Below, piece after piece: positions 18,275 through 28,226 of a DNA stretch of 60,417 bases (its first letter is position 1; every line of letters starts with the position of its first letter). The notes under the pieces are model-generated. The model worked only from the letters and a program-made list of their open reading frames with translations. It had not been told where the DNA came from and did not search any database. The stretch is from positions 1 through 60,417 of the forward strand of contig NZ_JAUYRO010000052.1 in the NCBI RefSeq assembly GCF_030696805.1, given 5' to 3'. Both the position numbers and the translations under genes were made by a program. The DNA comes from Methyloversatilis sp. (GTDB lineage: Bacteria > Pseudomonadota > Gammaproteobacteria > Burkholderiales > Rhodocyclaceae).

Positions 18275-18865
18275 TCAAACTCCTCCCGCCGGTACGAGCC
18301 CGGTAAAACCCATGAATGCCAGCGCCAGCAGGCTGGCTGTGACGAACGCGATCGGCGCGCCTTCGAAACTGTCAGGCACGCGCGCCAGCTGCAGCCGCTC
18401 GCGCAGTCCGGCGAACAGCACCATCACCAATGTGAAGCCGACCCCCGACGCGAAGCCGGTCAGCACGCTCATGCCGACGCCGAGCGCCGACTGGGCATTG
18501 AGCAGCGGGATGCCGAGCACTGCGCAGTTGGTGGTGATCAGCGGCAGGTAGATGCCGAGCACGCGGTGCAGGTCGGGGGTGGATTTGCGCATCGCCATTT
18601 CGACGAACTGCACGACCGCGGCGATGACGACGATGTAGGACAGGATGCGCAGATAGCCCAGATCGAACGGCAGCAGCAGCGCGTGCTCCAGTACCCAGGC
18701 CGCCAGCGCGGACAGCGTCATGACGAAGGTGGTCGCCAGCCCCATGCCGAAGGCGCTATCGATCTTCTTCGACACGCCCATGAAGGGACACAGGCCGAGG
18801 AAGCGGACCAGCACCACGTTGTTGACCAGCGCTATGCCGATTACTGCGAGCAAGACATCACGCAT
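18275..18865 (-). CDS. rnfA: Rnf complex membrane subunit RnfA
   Basis: A 196-residue integral membrane subunit and first gene of the operon, with about six helices and the conserved [20 protein letters not shown] near residues 14-33. It is paired structurally with RnfE. The start [10 protein letters not shown] follows AAGGAG. A sigma-54 promoter ends about 28 bases upstream, which ties the whole rnf operon to NifA control; the longer open frame runs through that promoter and was rejected. Confidence 0.94.
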   Translation of the reverse strand: MRDVLLAVIGIALVNNVVLVRFLGLCPFMGVSKKIDSAFGMGLATTFVMTLSALAAWVLEHALLLPFDLGYLRILSYIVVIAAVVQFVEMAMRKSTPDLHRVLGIYLPLITTNCAVLGIPLLNAQSALGVGMSVLTGFASGVGFTLVMVLFAGLRERLQLARVPDSFEGAPIAFVTASLLALAFMGFTGLVPAGGV

Positions 18866-18891
18866 TGCGATCTCCTTGTTGCAGGTCTCAA

Positions 18892-18907
18892 TGCATGCGG
18901 CGTGCCA
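18892..18907 (-). promoter_or_regulatory. sigma-54 promoter of the rnf operon
   Basis: On the minus strand it reads TGGCACGCCGCATGCA, with GG and GC separated by exactly 10 bases as required for RpoN promoters. It is about 28 bases before rnfA. The 332-base gap 18866-19197 holds this and the opposing isc promoter and no gene; no exact TGT-N10-ACA NifA site was found in it. Confidence 0.8.
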
Positions 18908-19143
18908 TGCCCGCCCCGGCATGCCGCGCCGTCGCCGGCGCCACCCGGCGAATCCGCCGCAACGGCCGTGCCTGCGCGCTTTCCGGCCGTTGGCCGCCCG
19001 GTCGGGAAGCCGATCCGGCGGTTCGGCGCATGTCGTGCTGCAGCGCGTCGGCAACCCTACAAATTCGACATGACTTGTCTGACCTTCGGGCGGCGCGCGA
19101 CGAACAAGAAAGCAAGTCGTTGATCCATCGAAAGTTTTCAAAC

Positions 19144-19160
19144 TGGCCCGCAAGTTGCGT
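19144..19160 (+). promoter_or_regulatory. sigma-54 promoter of the isc operon
   Basis: TGGCCCGCAAGTTGCGT has GG-N10-GC spacing and a TTGC -12 element, 38 bases before iscS. Having a sigma-54 promoter in place of IscR-type control implies that this Isc set is induced with nitrogen fixation. Confidence 0.75.
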
Positions 19161-19197
19161 AGTCCCTGCAAAACCCTTCCATGCAGGAGAGTCCGAC

Positions 19198-20406
19198 ATG
19201 AACCGCCCGATCTATCTGGACTACGCCGCCACCACACCCGTCGATCCTCGGGTGGTCGGAAAAATGATGCCCTGGTTGTTCGACAACTTCGGCAATCCAG
19301 CCAGCCGCTCGCATGCCTTCGGCTGGGCCGCGGAAGAAGCCGTGGAACTGGCCCGCGAACAGGTGGCCGCGCTGGTCGGTGCCGATCCGCGCTCCATCGT
19401 ATGGACCTCAGGCGCCACGGAATCGAACAACCTGGCCATCAAGGGCGCGATGCAGTTCCACGCCGGTCGCGGCAAGCATGTCGTGACCGTGAAGACCGAA
19501 CACAAATCGGTGCTCGACACGGTGCGCGAACTCGAACGCGCCGGCTGCGACGTAACGGTGCTCGACGTGCAGGAGAACGGCTTGCTCGACCTTGAAGCGT
19601 TCCGCGCCGCACTGCGGCCGGACACGGTGATCGCATCGGTCATGTTCGTGAACAACGAAACCGGCGTCATCCAGGACATCGCCGCACTGGGCGCCATCTG
19701 TCGCGAAAAGGGTGTGCTGTTCCATGTCGATGGCGCGCAGGCGACCGGCAAGGTGCCGTTCAGTCTGGACGAGCTGCCGGTCGACATGATGTCGCTGTCG
19801 GCACACAAGACCTACGGCCCGAAAGGCATCGGCGCCCTCTACGTCAGCCGCAAACCGCGCGTGCGCATCGACGCCATCATCCACGGCGGCGGCCACGAGC
19901 GCGGCATGCGTTCCGGCACACTTGCGACCCACCAGATCATCGGCATGGGCGAAGCCTACTGGCTGGCACGCGACAGCATGGGCAGCGAGAACGAGCGCAT
20001 CCGCTCGCTGCGCGATCGCCTGATGAACGGCCTGATGACGCTCGATCAGGTGTTCGTCAACGGCGACCTCGAACAGCGCGTGCCGCACAACCTCAACCTC
20101 AGCTTCAACTTCGTCGAAGGCGAATCGCTGCTGATGGGCATGAAGGATGTCGCCGTGTCGTCCGGCTCGGCCTGTACCTCGGCCAGCCTGGAACCGTCCT
20201 ACGTACTGCGTGCCATGGGCCGCAGCGACGAACTCGCGCACAGCTCGATCCGCTTCTCGATCGGTCGCTTCACGACCCAGCAGGAGGTCGATACGGTGAT
20301 CGAGAAGGTCAGCGCCGCGGTGAACAAGCTGCGCGAACTGTCGCCGCTGTGGGACATGCACAACGAAGGCATCGATCTGGCGTCGGTTCAGTGGGCCAGC
20401 CACTGA
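19198..20406 (+). CDS. iscS: cysteine desulfurase IscS
   Basis: A 402-residue pyridoxal-phosphate cysteine desulfurase that frees sulfur from cysteine for cluster assembly on IscU. The PLP Lys is in [12 protein letters not shown], the persulfide Cys in [20 protein letters not shown], and the IscS-type C-terminal tail [12 protein letters not shown] is present. This tail and length mark it as IscS rather than NifS, although it is led by a sigma-54 promoter. The start [15 protein letters not shown] follows GCAGGAGAG. iscU is 45 bases downstream. A second desulfurase, NifS, lies at 32.9 kb. Confidence 0.94.
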   Translation: MNRPIYLDYAATTPVDPRVVGKMMPWLFDNFGNPASRSHAFGWAAEEAVELAREQVAALVGADPRSIVWTSGATESNNLAIKGAMQFHAGRGKHVVTVKTEHKSVLDTVRELERAGCDVTVLDVQENGLLDLEAFRAALRPDTVIASVMFVNNETGVIQDIAALGAICREKGVLFHVDGAQATGKVPFSLDELPVDMMSLSAHKTYGPKGIGALYVSRKPRVRIDAIIHGGGHERGMRSGTLATHQIIGMGEAYWLARDSMGSENERIRSLRDRLMNGLMTLDQVFVNGDLEQRVPHNLNLSFNFVEGESLLMGMKDVAVSSGSACTSASLEPSYVLRAMGRSDELAHSSIRFSIGRFTTQQEVDTVIEKVSAAVNKLRELSPLWDMHNEGIDLASVQWASH

Positions 20407-20451
20407 GCGGCGCAGGCAACACCCCTCACTTACCCTTTTCGGAGAACCACC

Positions 20452-20859
20452 ATGGCATACAGCGACAAGGTGCTTGACCACTACGACAACCCGCGCAACG
20501 TGGGCGGCTACTCGAACCAGGACGAAGACGTCGGCACCGGCATGGTCGGCGCGCCGGCCTGCGGCGACGTCATGAAGCTGCAGATCAAGGTCGGTGCCGA
20601 CGGCATCATCGAAGACGCGAAGTTCAAGACCTATGGCTGCGGCTCGGCCATCGCCTCGTCATCGCTGGTGACCGAATGGGTCAAGGGCAAGACGCTGGAT
20701 GAGGCACTGGCGATCAAGAACACCGAAATCGCCGAAGAGCTCGCGCTGCCGCCGGTGAAGATCCACTGCTCGATCCTGGCCGAAGACGCAATCAAGGCCG
20801 CCGTCGCCGATTACCGCACCAAGCAGACCGCCGCCAACACGGCCGTCGAAGCCGCCTGA
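20452..20859 (+). CDS. iscU: Fe-S cluster scaffold IscU
   Basis: A 135-residue single-domain scaffold. The three cluster Cys are in [21 protein letters not shown] and [12 protein letters not shown] (LPPVK precedes it, the HscA recognition motif). It lacks the ferredoxin-like and Nfu domains of NifU. With no NifU visible in the window it may be the nif scaffold. The Ala/Thr C-terminal tail is a few residues longer than usual. Confidence 0.95.
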   Translation: MAYSDKVLDHYDNPRNVGGYSNQDEDVGTGMVGAPACGDVMKLQIKVGADGIIEDAKFKTYGCGSAIASSSLVTEWVKGKTLDEALAIKNTEIAEELALPPVKIHCSILAEDAIKAAVADYRTKQTAANTAVEAA

Positions 20860-20870
20860 AAGGACCTGTC

Positions 20871-21248
20871 ATGAACACGCTTTCCGATACCCCCGTCGCG
20901 CTGGCGAGCGCACCCGCCCTGTCGCCGATCACCTTCTGCGAAGCGGCTGCCAGCAAGGTGGCCGAAATGATCGCCGAAGAGGGCAATCCCGCGCTGAAGC
21001 TGCGCGTCTATGTGACCGGCGGCGGCTGTTCCGGTTTCCAGTACGGCTTCGCCTTCGAAGAGACGGTGAACGAGGACGACACGCACATCGTGCAGTCCGG
21101 CGTCACGCTGCTCGCCGATTCAATGAGCCTGCAGTACCTGATGGGCGCCGAAATCGATTACGAGGACGGTCTCGAAGGCTCGCGCTTCATCATCCGCAAC
21201 CCGAATGCGACCTCGTCGTGCGGCTGCGGCAGTTCCTTCTCGATGTGA
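20871..21248 (+). CDS. A-type Fe-S carrier, ErpA-like
   Basis: A 125-residue HesB/IscA-family protein with the three ligand Cys in [11 protein letters not shown] and the C-terminal CGCGSSFSM. The overall sequence ([21 protein letters not shown]) is closest to ErpA rather than IscA. The roughly 18-residue Ala/Pro-rich N-terminal extension is unusual. It receives clusters from IscU and passes them to apoproteins. It lies between iscU and a second A-type gene. Confidence 0.88.
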   Translation: MNTLSDTPVALASAPALSPITFCEAAASKVAEMIAEEGNPALKLRVYVTGGGCSGFQYGFAFEETVNEDDTHIVQSGVTLLADSMSLQYLMGAEIDYEDGLEGSRFIIRNPNATSSCGCGSSFSM

Positions 21249-21261
21249 TCGGAGGCCGGCC

Positions 21262-21585
21262 ATGACCATCACCATCAGTGAAGCCGCGGCGCGGCATGTG
21301 CAGAAAAGCCTGGCCAAACGCGGCCAGGGCGTCGGCCTGCGGCTGGCGGTGAAGACCAGCGGCTGTTCCGGGCTGGCCTACGCGCTGGAATTCGCGGACG
21401 CCGCCGAAGCGGAGGACGTGAGCTTCGAAAGCCATGGCGTCACCGTGCTGGTCGATCCCAAGAGCCTGCCCTTTCTTGACGGCACCGAACTCGACTTCGT
21501 GCGTGAAGGCCTGAACGAAGGCTTCAAGTTCAACAATCCCAACGTCAAGGCCGCCTGCGGCTGCGGCGAAAGCTTCGGCGTCTGA
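21262..21585 (+). CDS. iscA: A-type Fe-S carrier IscA
   Basis: A 107-residue IscA-type carrier with Cys ligands in [13 protein letters not shown] and CGCGESFGV. It is 13 bases downstream of the ErpA-like gene, so two A-type proteins are encoded in tandem. hscB would normally follow; here only 44 bases separate iscA from hscA. Confidence 0.93.
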   Translation: MTITISEAAARHVQKSLAKRGQGVGLRLAVKTSGCSGLAYALEFADAAEAEDVSFESHGVTVLVDPKSLPFLDGTELDFVREGLNEGFKFNNPNVKAACGCGESFGV

Positions 21586-21629
21586 AGCCTGCTGCGCCAG
21601 CGTCACCACCGAAACGGGAGTAGCCCATC

Positions 21630-23504
21630 ATGGCCTTGCTGCAGATTGCCGAACCGGGCCTCAGCGCCGCACCGCACCAGCATCGGCTGGCGGTCGGCAT
21701 CGATCTGGGCACCACCAACTCGCTGGTCGCCACGGTAGCCAGCGGACTGTCGCGCGTGCTGCCCGATGCACACGGGCGCCGGCTGCTGCCGTCGGTGGTG
21801 CGCTACGCCGAGAACGACGTCGTGGTCGGTCATGACGCACAGGCCGCGCAGGTCGAAGACCCCGGCAACACCATCGTGTCGGTGAAGCGTTTCATGGGCC
21901 GCACGCTGTCCGATCTCGACGCATCGGTGCACACGCCCTATACGCTGGTGGACACGCCGGGCATGCTCAGTCTGGCCACCCGCAGCGGCGTGCGCTCGCC
22001 GGTCGAAGTGTCGGCCGACATCCTGCGTTCGCTGCGCCAGCGCGCCGAAGACGGCCTGGGCGGCGATCTGGTGGGCGCCGTCATCACGGTGCCGGCCTAT
22101 TTCGACGACGCGCAGCGTCAAGCCACCAAGGACGCGGCGCGCCTGGCCGGCCTCAATGTGCTGCGCCTGCTCAACGAACCCACGGCAGCCGCCATCGCCT
22201 ACGGGCTGGATAACGCGGCACAGGGCGTGTTTGCCATTTACGATCTCGGCGGCGGCACCTTCGACATTTCGATCCTGAAGCTTTCGCAGGGCATGTTCGA
22301 AGTGCTGTCCACCGCCGGCGATGCCGCACTTGGCGGCGACGATTTCGACCATCGCATCGCCGACTGGCTGCGGCAGAACCTGGCACTCGCAGCGACCTCC
22401 GCCGGCGAAACGCGCATGATGCTGGCGCGGGCGCGGAGCGCCAAGGAGGCGCTGTCGAGTGCACCGGTGACATCGATCGCCGGCCGGCTGGACGACGGAC
22501 GCAACTTCAGTTTCGAACTGACGCGCGAACAGTTCGAAAGCCTGACCGCCGATCTGGTGGCACGCAGCATGACACCGGTACGTCGCGCGCTGCGCGACGC
22601 GGGCATCGCCGCCGACGAGGTCGACGGCGTGGTGCTGGTCGGCGGCTCGACCCGCATGCCGCAGGTCCGCGACGCGGTCGGCAAGCTGTTCGGCCGCGAG
22701 CCCTTGAGCGATCTCGATCCGGACGAAGTGGTGGCGCTCGGCGCGGCCATGCAGGCCAATGTGCTCGCCGGCAACCACCCCGGCGGCGACAGCGACTGGC
22801 TGCTGCTCGATGTCTGCCCGCTGTCGCTCGGTCTGGAAACGATGGGCGGGCTGGTCGAGAAGGTCATCCCGCGCAACACCACGCTGCCGGCCGCACGCGC
22901 GCAGGAATTCACCACTTACAAGGACGGCCAGACCGCGATGGCCATTCACGTCGTGCAGGGCGAACGCGAACTGGTGAGCGACTGCCGTTCGCTGGCGCGC
23001 TTCGAGCTGCGCGGCATTCCGGCGATGGTTGCCGGCGCGCCACGCATCCGCGTCACCTTCCAGATCGACGCCGACGGCATGCTGTCGGTGTCGGCCCGGG
23101 AGCAGACCAGCGGCACCGAGGCGCACATCGAAATCAAGCCGTCCTACGGTCTGAGCGACACGCAGATCGCCGACATGCTGACCGACGCCTGGGGCAAGGC
23201 CGACGTCGACATGGCGGCTCGCATGCTGCGCGAGGCACAAGTGGATGCCCGCCGTCTGGTCGATGCGACCGAAGCTGCGCTGGCGGAAGACGGTCACGCC
23301 CTGCTGACGCACGACGAATTCGTGGCCGTGCAATCCGCGATGTTCGCGCTGGCCGACGAACTGGAAAGCGGCGGCGACCTGCCGCGCCTGAAGCGCGCCA
23401 GCGAGGCGCTGAACACCGCCACCACCCACTTTGCCGGGCTGCGTATGGATGCCGGCATCCGCCGTGCGCTGGCCGGCACGCGGATCTCGGCGCTGCAGAC
23501 ATGA
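21630..23504 (+). CDS. hscA: Hsp70-type Fe-S assembly chaperone HscA
   Basis: A 624-residue Hsp70 paralogue that works with IscU. The ATPase motif [13 protein letters not shown] is near residues 22-34, [14 protein letters not shown] near 203-216 and [19 protein letters not shown] near 335-353, followed by a full substrate-binding domain with [15 protein letters not shown] and a helical lid. Its J-protein partner HscB is not encoded beside it. It overlaps fdx by 4 bases. Confidence 0.93.
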   Translation: MALLQIAEPGLSAAPHQHRLAVGIDLGTTNSLVATVASGLSRVLPDAHGRRLLPSVVRYAENDVVVGHDAQAAQVEDPGNTIVSVKRFMGRTLSDLDASVHTPYTLVDTPGMLSLATRSGVRSPVEVSADILRSLRQRAEDGLGGDLVGAVITVPAYFDDAQRQATKDAARLAGLNVLRLLNEPTAAAIAYGLDNAAQGVFAIYDLGGGTFDISILKLSQGMFEVLSTAGDAALGGDDFDHRIADWLRQNLALAATSAGETRMMLARARSAKEALSSAPVTSIAGRLDDGRNFSFELTREQFESLTADLVARSMTPVRRALRDAGIAADEVDGVVLVGGSTRMPQVRDAVGKLFGREPLSDLDPDEVVALGAAMQANVLAGNHPGGDSDWLLLDVCPLSLGLETMGGLVEKVIPRNTTLPAARAQEFTTYKDGQTAMAIHVVQGERELVSDCRSLARFELRGIPAMVAGAPRIRVTFQIDADGMLSVSAREQTSGTEAHIEIKPSYGLSDTQIADMLTDAWGKADVDMAARMLREAQVDARRLVDATEAALAEDGHALLTHDEFVAVQSAMFALADELESGGDLPRLKRASEALNTATTHFAGLRMDAGIRRALAGTRISALQT

Positions 23505-23833
23505 GCCTGATCACCGTACTGCCTCACCCACAGCTGTGCCCGACCGGCACCAGCTTCGAAGCAACGGCCGGCACGACCGTGTGCGATGCGCTGCTGGCGC
23601 ACGACATCGCGATCGAGCATGCCTGCGAAAAGGTGGCCGCCTGCGCCACCTGTCACATCTACGTGCGGCAGGGCGCGTCGTCGGTCAATCAGCCGGACGA
23701 CGACGAGGAGGACCAGCTCGACGACGCCTGGGGCCTGGAATCCGCCTCGCGGCTCGCCTGTTGCGTGCGCCTCGGCCAGGCGGACCTGACGATAGAACTG
23801 CCGATGCACACGCGCAATCTCGCGCGCGAGTAA
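23501..23833 (+). CDS. fdx: Isc-type [2Fe-2S] ferredoxin
   Basis: A 110-residue adrenodoxin-like ferredoxin of the Isc system. The ligand Cys are 42, 48 and 51 ([10 protein letters not shown]) and 87 (ACCVRL). The acidic patch [14 protein letters not shown], which contacts IscS, is present. It supplies electrons for cluster assembly. Its ATG overlaps the hscA stop, and it is the last gene of the nif-linked isc operon. Confidence 0.93.
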   Translation: MSLITVLPHPQLCPTGTSFEATAGTTVCDALLAHDIAIEHACEKVAACATCHIYVRQGASSVNQPDDDEEDQLDDAWGLESASRLACCVRLGQADLTIELPMHTRNLARE

Positions 23834-23862
23834 GGCGCCCGGTAACCCGCGCGCGGTGAAAC

Positions 23863-23882
23863 GTGCTCGGTCGAACGAGCAC
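23863..23882. terminator. weak hairpin between convergent operons
   Basis: GTGCTCG and CGAGCAC form a 7-bp stem with a 6-nt loop in the 120-base gap between fdx and the convergent small ORF. No T-run follows, so termination is only a guess. Confidence 0.3.
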
Positions 23883-23953
23883 GGTGAAACGGGGCATGTT
23901 CGTTGCGCGGCGGAAACGCCTTCCGGGCACTTTCGCCGCGCACTTTTTTCGGA

Positions 23954-24196
23954 TTACCACTCCTTCTGCATGCCCCAGGGATGCGAACCGGGCACCAGCT
24001 CGACCTTGAGCCCCTTGTTCGCGATGTCTTCCAGCGTCCGGTAGAAAGTCGCCTCGTGCATCAGCGTGCCCCTGGTGGTGTACAGGGCGACGTACTTCGA
24101 CGGCAGGTCGATTTCGATGACGAAATCGCCACCCGGGTCCTGCACGCTGCGCGCCTTGCCGTTCCAGTCGATGAAATAGCCGTTTTCACTGGTCAT
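23954..24196 (-). CDS. conserved small protein of unknown function
   Basis: An 80-residue protein beginning MTSENGYFIDWNGKAR and ending PGSHPWGMQKEW. It looks like a compact, mostly beta-strand soluble protein with no signal, Cys motif or membrane segment. It is 16 bases downstream of the ohr-like gene, so it is probably the third gene of selO-ohr-orf. I do not recognise a family. The start follows GGGAGAAATG in the spacer. Confidence 0.7.
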   Translation of the reverse strand: MTSENGYFIDWNGKARSVQDPGGDFVIEIDLPSKYVALYTTRGTLMHEATFYRTLEDIANKGLKVELVPGSHPWGMQKEW

Positions 24197-24212
24197 CACA
24201 TTTCTCCCGGTT

Positions 24213-24647
24213 TCACGCCGTCGCCGGTGCTTCGAGCACCGCGACCGCGCTGACGGTGACATTGTTCTTCGTCGCATCGGTGTACGGACACACCTTCAGC
24301 GCGCGCTCGACCAGCGAGTCGGCGGTCGGCTGGTCGATGCCGTGCAGCACCGTGGTGAAGCGGATCGCCATCCGGTAGGCCTCCTCGAAGTTCTTGAACA
24401 GCGATATTTCCGCCTCGACCATGCAGCCCTTCACCGGCAGCCGGTCGGCGCGCACGATGTGCCGCACCGAGTTCTCGAAACAGGCGGCCCAGGCGGCCGC
24501 GAAAAGCTGCTCCGGATTGCTGCCGGGTTTCTTGCCGCCCATTTCGGCGGGCGCGGCGAGGTCGAGCTTCAGTGCGCCGTCTTCGCTCTGCACGCGGCCG
24601 TTGCGGCCGCCCTGGCTGAAGACGCGGGTTTTGTAGATGAGGTCCAT
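24213..24647 (-). CDS. organic hydroperoxide resistance protein (Ohr/OsmC family)
   Basis: A 144-residue thiol peroxidase of the OsmC/Ohr family that reduces organic hydroperoxides. The two redox Cys are in AAWAACFENSVRHI and LKVCPYTDATKNNVTVS. The GSNPEQLFAAAW motif is typical of Ohr. It is 31 bases downstream of selO. A protective role during nitrogen fixation is inference. Confidence 0.9.
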   Translation of the reverse strand: MDLIYKTRVFSQGGRNGRVQSEDGALKLDLAAPAEMGGKKPGSNPEQLFAAAWAACFENSVRHIVRADRLPVKGCMVEAEISLFKNFEEAYRMAIRFTTVLHGIDQPTADSLVERALKVCPYTDATKNNVTVSAVAVLEAPATA

Positions 24648-24678
24648 GGCAGTTCCCGGTGAGTGATGAAGAAGGGGG

Positions 24679-26190
24679 TCAGCTGGAACAGCTGACCGAC
24701 ATGCCGGCCGCCCAGTCCGGCGGGGGTGCAGCGTAGCGGGCGCTGGCGGGCTGGTCGTCGAAAGGCCGGCGCAGGCAGTCGAACACGGCGCGCACTTCGC
24801 CGAAGTCGCCCTCGCGGGCGCGGCGGATCGCCGCCTCGGCCATCCAGTTGCGCAACACGTAGCGCGGATTGACCGCGCGCATTGCCGGCTTGCGCACCGC
24901 ATCGCGACTGCCTTCGCGGGCGAGTCGCGCACGCCAGCCGAGCAGCCAGGCGTCGCACGCCTCGCGGTCGGCGAACAGGTCGCGCAGCGGCGCGTCAATG
25001 ACGGCGCGCGCCTCGCGCAGGACTGCTCCGGGCAGGCCTGAGAGCGCGCGGAAGAACAGCGTGTAATCGATGCGCTGCAGCTGCAGCAGGCCGAGGGTGG
25101 CGCCGATGAAGTCGGCATCGCCGGGCTGCGCCGTCGCCAGACCGAGGCGGCCGCGCATCCGTTGCGCGAAGTGCGCGTCGAAGGCCGGCGTGTAATGGTC
25201 GTCCGCCAGCGCACGCGTGACGTCGGGATGGCCGATCAGCGGCCCCAGTGCGTCGGCCAGTGCATACAGGTTCCACAGGCCGATGCGCGGCTGCGCACGG
25301 AAGGCATAGCGCCCGTAGGTGTCGGAATGGTTGCAGATGTGCCCGGCGTCGAACGCTTCCATGAAGCCGAACGGGCCGTAGTCCAGCGTCAGGCCGAGGA
25401 TGGACATGTTGTCGGTGTTCATCACGCCGTGCATGAAGCCGATCGCCTGCCAGTGTGCGATCAGTTCGCCGGTGCAGCGGGCGGCCTCGGCCAGCAGCGC
25501 TTCGAACGGCTTCGGCGCATCGCGCAAATGCGGCAGGAAGCCGTCGATCACATGATCGGCCAGCGTGCGCAGGCTGGCGACATCGTCCTTGTCGGCGAAG
25601 TACTCGAAACTGCCGAAGCGCACGAAGGTGGGGGCGATGCGCGTCAGCACCGCGGCCGTTTCCATCGTTTCACGCTGCACTGGCAGCGACGAGCCGATGA
25701 CACACAGCGCACGCGTGGTCGGTATGCCGAGCGCGGCCATCGCCTCGGAACAGAGGAATTCGCGGATGGACGAACGCAGCACCGCACGACCGTCGGAGAA
25801 GCGCGAGTACGGCGTGGGTCCCGCCCCCTTGAGCTGCAGCTCCAGCGTGCCGGACGACGTGCGCACGCCACCGAGCAGGTGGGCGCGGCCGTCGCCCAGG
25901 CGCCCCGACCAGCTGCCGAACTGATGCCCGCCATAGACCGCCGCCAGCGGTTCGCTGCCGCGCAGCAGCGCGTTGCCGGCGAAGGCGTCGACGAAGTCCG
26001 GCCGCATCGTCTGCGCGACGTCGAGGCCGATCAGCGCCGCCGCGTCCTCGCTGACGACAACCCGATGCGGCGCAGGCAGCGACGACGGCGGCAGCCGCGT
26101 ATGGAAGGCGGCGGGCAGCGCGGCATAGCGGTTGTCGAATTCCAGCGCGTCGAGCGGAACACCGGAAGGTCTGTTTAGAGGTGCATTCAT
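24679..26190 (-). CDS. selO: SelO protein adenylyltransferase (UPF0061/YdiU)
   Basis: A 503-residue SelO pseudokinase-fold enzyme that transfers AMP to protein Ser/Thr/Tyr. Family blocks present are YGGHQFGSWSGRLGDGRAH, LQLKGAGPTPYSRFSDGR, MNTDNMSILGLTLDYGPF and the C-terminal SVSCSS redox Cys. The start MNAPLNRPSG was chosen by homology to SelO N-termini; the open frame continues far upstream only as a shadow of the divergent gene. It leads a minus-strand run with ohr. In E. coli SelO is tied to oxidative-stress glutathionylation. Confidence 0.92.
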   Translation of the reverse strand: MNAPLNRPSGVPLDALEFDNRYAALPAAFHTRLPPSSLPAPHRVVVSEDAAALIGLDVAQTMRPDFVDAFAGNALLRGSEPLAAVYGGHQFGSWSGRLGDGRAHLLGGVRTSSGTLELQLKGAGPTPYSRFSDGRAVLRSSIREFLCSEAMAALGIPTTRALCVIGSSLPVQRETMETAAVLTRIAPTFVRFGSFEYFADKDDVASLRTLADHVIDGFLPHLRDAPKPFEALLAEAARCTGELIAHWQAIGFMHGVMNTDNMSILGLTLDYGPFGFMEAFDAGHICNHSDTYGRYAFRAQPRIGLWNLYALADALGPLIGHPDVTRALADDHYTPAFDAHFAQRMRGRLGLATAQPGDADFIGATLGLLQLQRIDYTLFFRALSGLPGAVLREARAVIDAPLRDLFADREACDAWLLGWRARLAREGSRDAVRKPAMRAVNPRYVLRNWMAEAAIRRAREGDFGEVRAVFDCLRRPFDDQPASARYAAPPPDWAAGMSVSCSS

Positions 26191-26409
26191 GTCGGGCCTG
26201 CTGTCATCACAGTGACCTAGCAAGAATCGCGCACGCCCGGCAAGCGGACGATTGCATTGCGCCTGCGCGGTGGCGATGTGCCAAACGCGACAAAGCCGAC
26301 GTCGCGTCCGCCGGTCGCCCCCGCAGCGCGGCCATGCGGCGCGACAAGGCGCCGTGGAACGATGCTTGCTGAACGCAATGCATCTGATTGCCACGCGGAG
26401 GACCGCACC

Positions 26410-27987
26410 ATGCTGGATACCCTGATCGTCGGCGCCGGACTGTGCGGCCTGAGCATCGCCGGCCGGCTGCAATCGGCCGGACGCGACTTCCTGCTGATCG
26501 ATGCGCGGCCCCGCGCCGGCGGGCGCATCGAAACCGTGCCGGGCACGGTCGGCAAGGCCGCGCTTGACCTCGGACCTGGCTGGTTCTGGCCGCAGACGCA
26601 GCCGCGCATGGTGAAGCTGCTCGCCGAACTTGGGCTCGACAGCCATGCGCAGCACGACAGCGGCGTCACCCTGCATCTGGCCAGTACGGATTCGAGTCCG
26701 GAAGCGCTGGCCCAGGATGGCGTGCACAACGGCGCGCACCGCGTCGCCGGTGGCATGGGTGCCATCGTCGCCGCGCTGGTGCAGGGGCTGGCGCCGGACC
26801 GCCTGCGCACCGGCTGCAGGCTGCTGCGACTGGTCGACCGCGGCGACTTCGTCGAAGCGCACTGCCGCAGTCCGCAGGAAGATTTCGTCATCGCTGTGCG
26901 CCATGTGGTGCTGGCGATGCCGCCGCGGCTGGTGGCCGAGCACATCGCCTTCGAACCGGCGCTCGACGCGCCGCTGATGCAGGCGCTGCAGGACACACCG
27001 ACCTGGATGTCCGCCCAGGCCAAGGCGGCGATGCGCTATGGCGACGCTTTCTGGCGCGATGCCGGCCTGTCGGGCAACGCCTTCGTGTCGCATCCGCAGG
27101 CGGTGCTGGCGGAAATCTTCGACGCCTGCGATGCCGGCGGCGACGCCGCTGCACTCGGCGGTTTCGTCGCGCTGTCGCCGGCACAGCGCAAGACCTACGC
27201 TGCTTCGCTGGAACTGCTGGTGCGCAGCCAGCTGGCGCAGCTGTTCGGTCCGACTGCCGACGAGGGCGAACTGCACCTGCGCGACTGGGCGAGCGATCCG
27301 CTGACCTGCAGCGCGCGCGACGCGGCAGCGCCGAGCCAGCACCCGGAGGACGGCTGCGAAGCGCTGGCTGCCGATCGCTGGGACGGCCGATTGCTGCTGG
27401 GCGGCAGCGAAACCGCGGCGCGCGGCGCGGGTTATCTGGAAGGCGCACTCGACGCCGCGACGCGCATTGCCAACCGCCTGCTGGCGCGCGCGGCCACCTC
27501 GCACGCGCTGCTTTCACCGGCCAACGAAGGCAGCGTGCGCCACTTCACCGACTGGGTGGCCGACCAGCGCAGGCTGTGCGCCAATCTGTACCGGCAGCGC
27601 ATCGCGCGCGCGCTGGCGGCGCAGAGCAGCGCGGACCTGACGCGCAACGTGCTGCTCGACGTGATCGACCAACTGTATGCCGACGCCCTGGCCGAACTCA
27701 TCAGCCTGTCCTTCGACACCCGTGGCGTGGCCATCGAGCAAGGCCGCTCCGCGCTGACACCCGCCGTGCTGGCGCCCTTTTCCGGCCTCAGCGACGAATT
27801 GCTGGGCGAGGCGCTGAAGCACAACGGCACCTCCTGTGCGCTGTCGAACTTCCCGGACGAGGCCCAGCCGTCGGCCCGTTACCGGCATGACATCCGGCGC
27901 GATCTCGCACTGGCCTGGCGCGCCTTCGCGCAGTCGGTCAATGCGCTGCTGCTCGACAAGGCGGACAACCCCAAGGCGCTGCACTGA
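26410..27987 (+). CDS. FAD-dependent amine-oxidase-like oxidoreductase with C-terminal extension
   Basis: A 525-residue flavoprotein. The N-terminal dinucleotide motif is LIVGAGLCGLSIAGRL, followed by RAGGRIET, and the C-terminal FAD-binding GRLLLGGSETAARGAGYLEG is near residue 335. These mark the flavin amine oxidase superfamily. About 150 residues after the fold (from ATSHALLSPANEG) form a helical extension that I do not recognise. GCGGAGG precedes the chosen ATG. It is divergent from selO and directly upstream of nifB. Substrate unknown. Confidence 0.8.
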   Translation: MLDTLIVGAGLCGLSIAGRLQSAGRDFLLIDARPRAGGRIETVPGTVGKAALDLGPGWFWPQTQPRMVKLLAELGLDSHAQHDSGVTLHLASTDSSPEALAQDGVHNGAHRVAGGMGAIVAALVQGLAPDRLRTGCRLLRLVDRGDFVEAHCRSPQEDFVIAVRHVVLAMPPRLVAEHIAFEPALDAPLMQALQDTPTWMSAQAKAAMRYGDAFWRDAGLSGNAFVSHPQAVLAEIFDACDAGGDAAALGGFVALSPAQRKTYAASLELLVRSQLAQLFGPTADEGELHLRDWASDPLTCSARDAAAPSQHPEDGCEALAADRWDGRLLLGGSETAARGAGYLEGALDAATRIANRLLARAATSHALLSPANEGSVRHFTDWVADQRRLCANLYRQRIARALAAQSSADLTRNVLLDVIDQLYADALAELISLSFDTRGVAIEQGRSALTPAVLAPFSGLSDELLGEALKHNGTSCALSNFPDEAQPSARYRHDIRRDLALAWRAFAQSVNALLLDKADNPKALH

Positions 27988-28124
27988 ATCTGACAACCCA
28001 GGTTTTCAGGTTGATGTGCGTGTCGCACCCGCACCGCGCAAGTGTGGGTTTTGTCGCAAGCGTAAGGTTCCGGCCACGCCGGGTGAGGCAGGCCAAGTAA
28101 TTGAATAAACAGGAAAACCGTCGG

Positions 28125-28140
28125 TGGCACGGAAATGGCT
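28125..28140 (+). promoter_or_regulatory. sigma-54 promoter of the nifB operon
   Basis: TGGCACGGAAATGGCT has a perfect -24 element and GG-N10-GC spacing, 86 bases before nifB. No exact TGT-N10-ACA NifA site was found in the 239-base gap 27988-28226. It probably drives the co-directional run to 37537. Confidence 0.8.
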
Positions 28141-28226
28141 AAACACACTCTGCCAGCCCACACCGCCCAATTCGCCTGGATCGCCCTGATTGCCCATTGG
28201 CGCATCAGCAGAACAAGGAGTTCGTC

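Noticed and set aside
21603-23429. 608-codon open frame on the minus strand opposite hscA
   Set aside because: The opposite strand encodes a complete HscA. High GC content and codon bias open long antisense frames here; the same holds opposite nifB (27879-29747) and nifK (42479-43897).
26191-27504. Upstream extension of selO to a 941-residue frame
   Set aside because: It runs antisense through the FAD oxidoreductase gene; SelO homology begins at MNAPLNRPSG.
28006-28124. NifA binding site upstream of nifB
   Set aside because: Several TGT triplets are present but none is followed by ACA after 10 bases; only near-matches exist.
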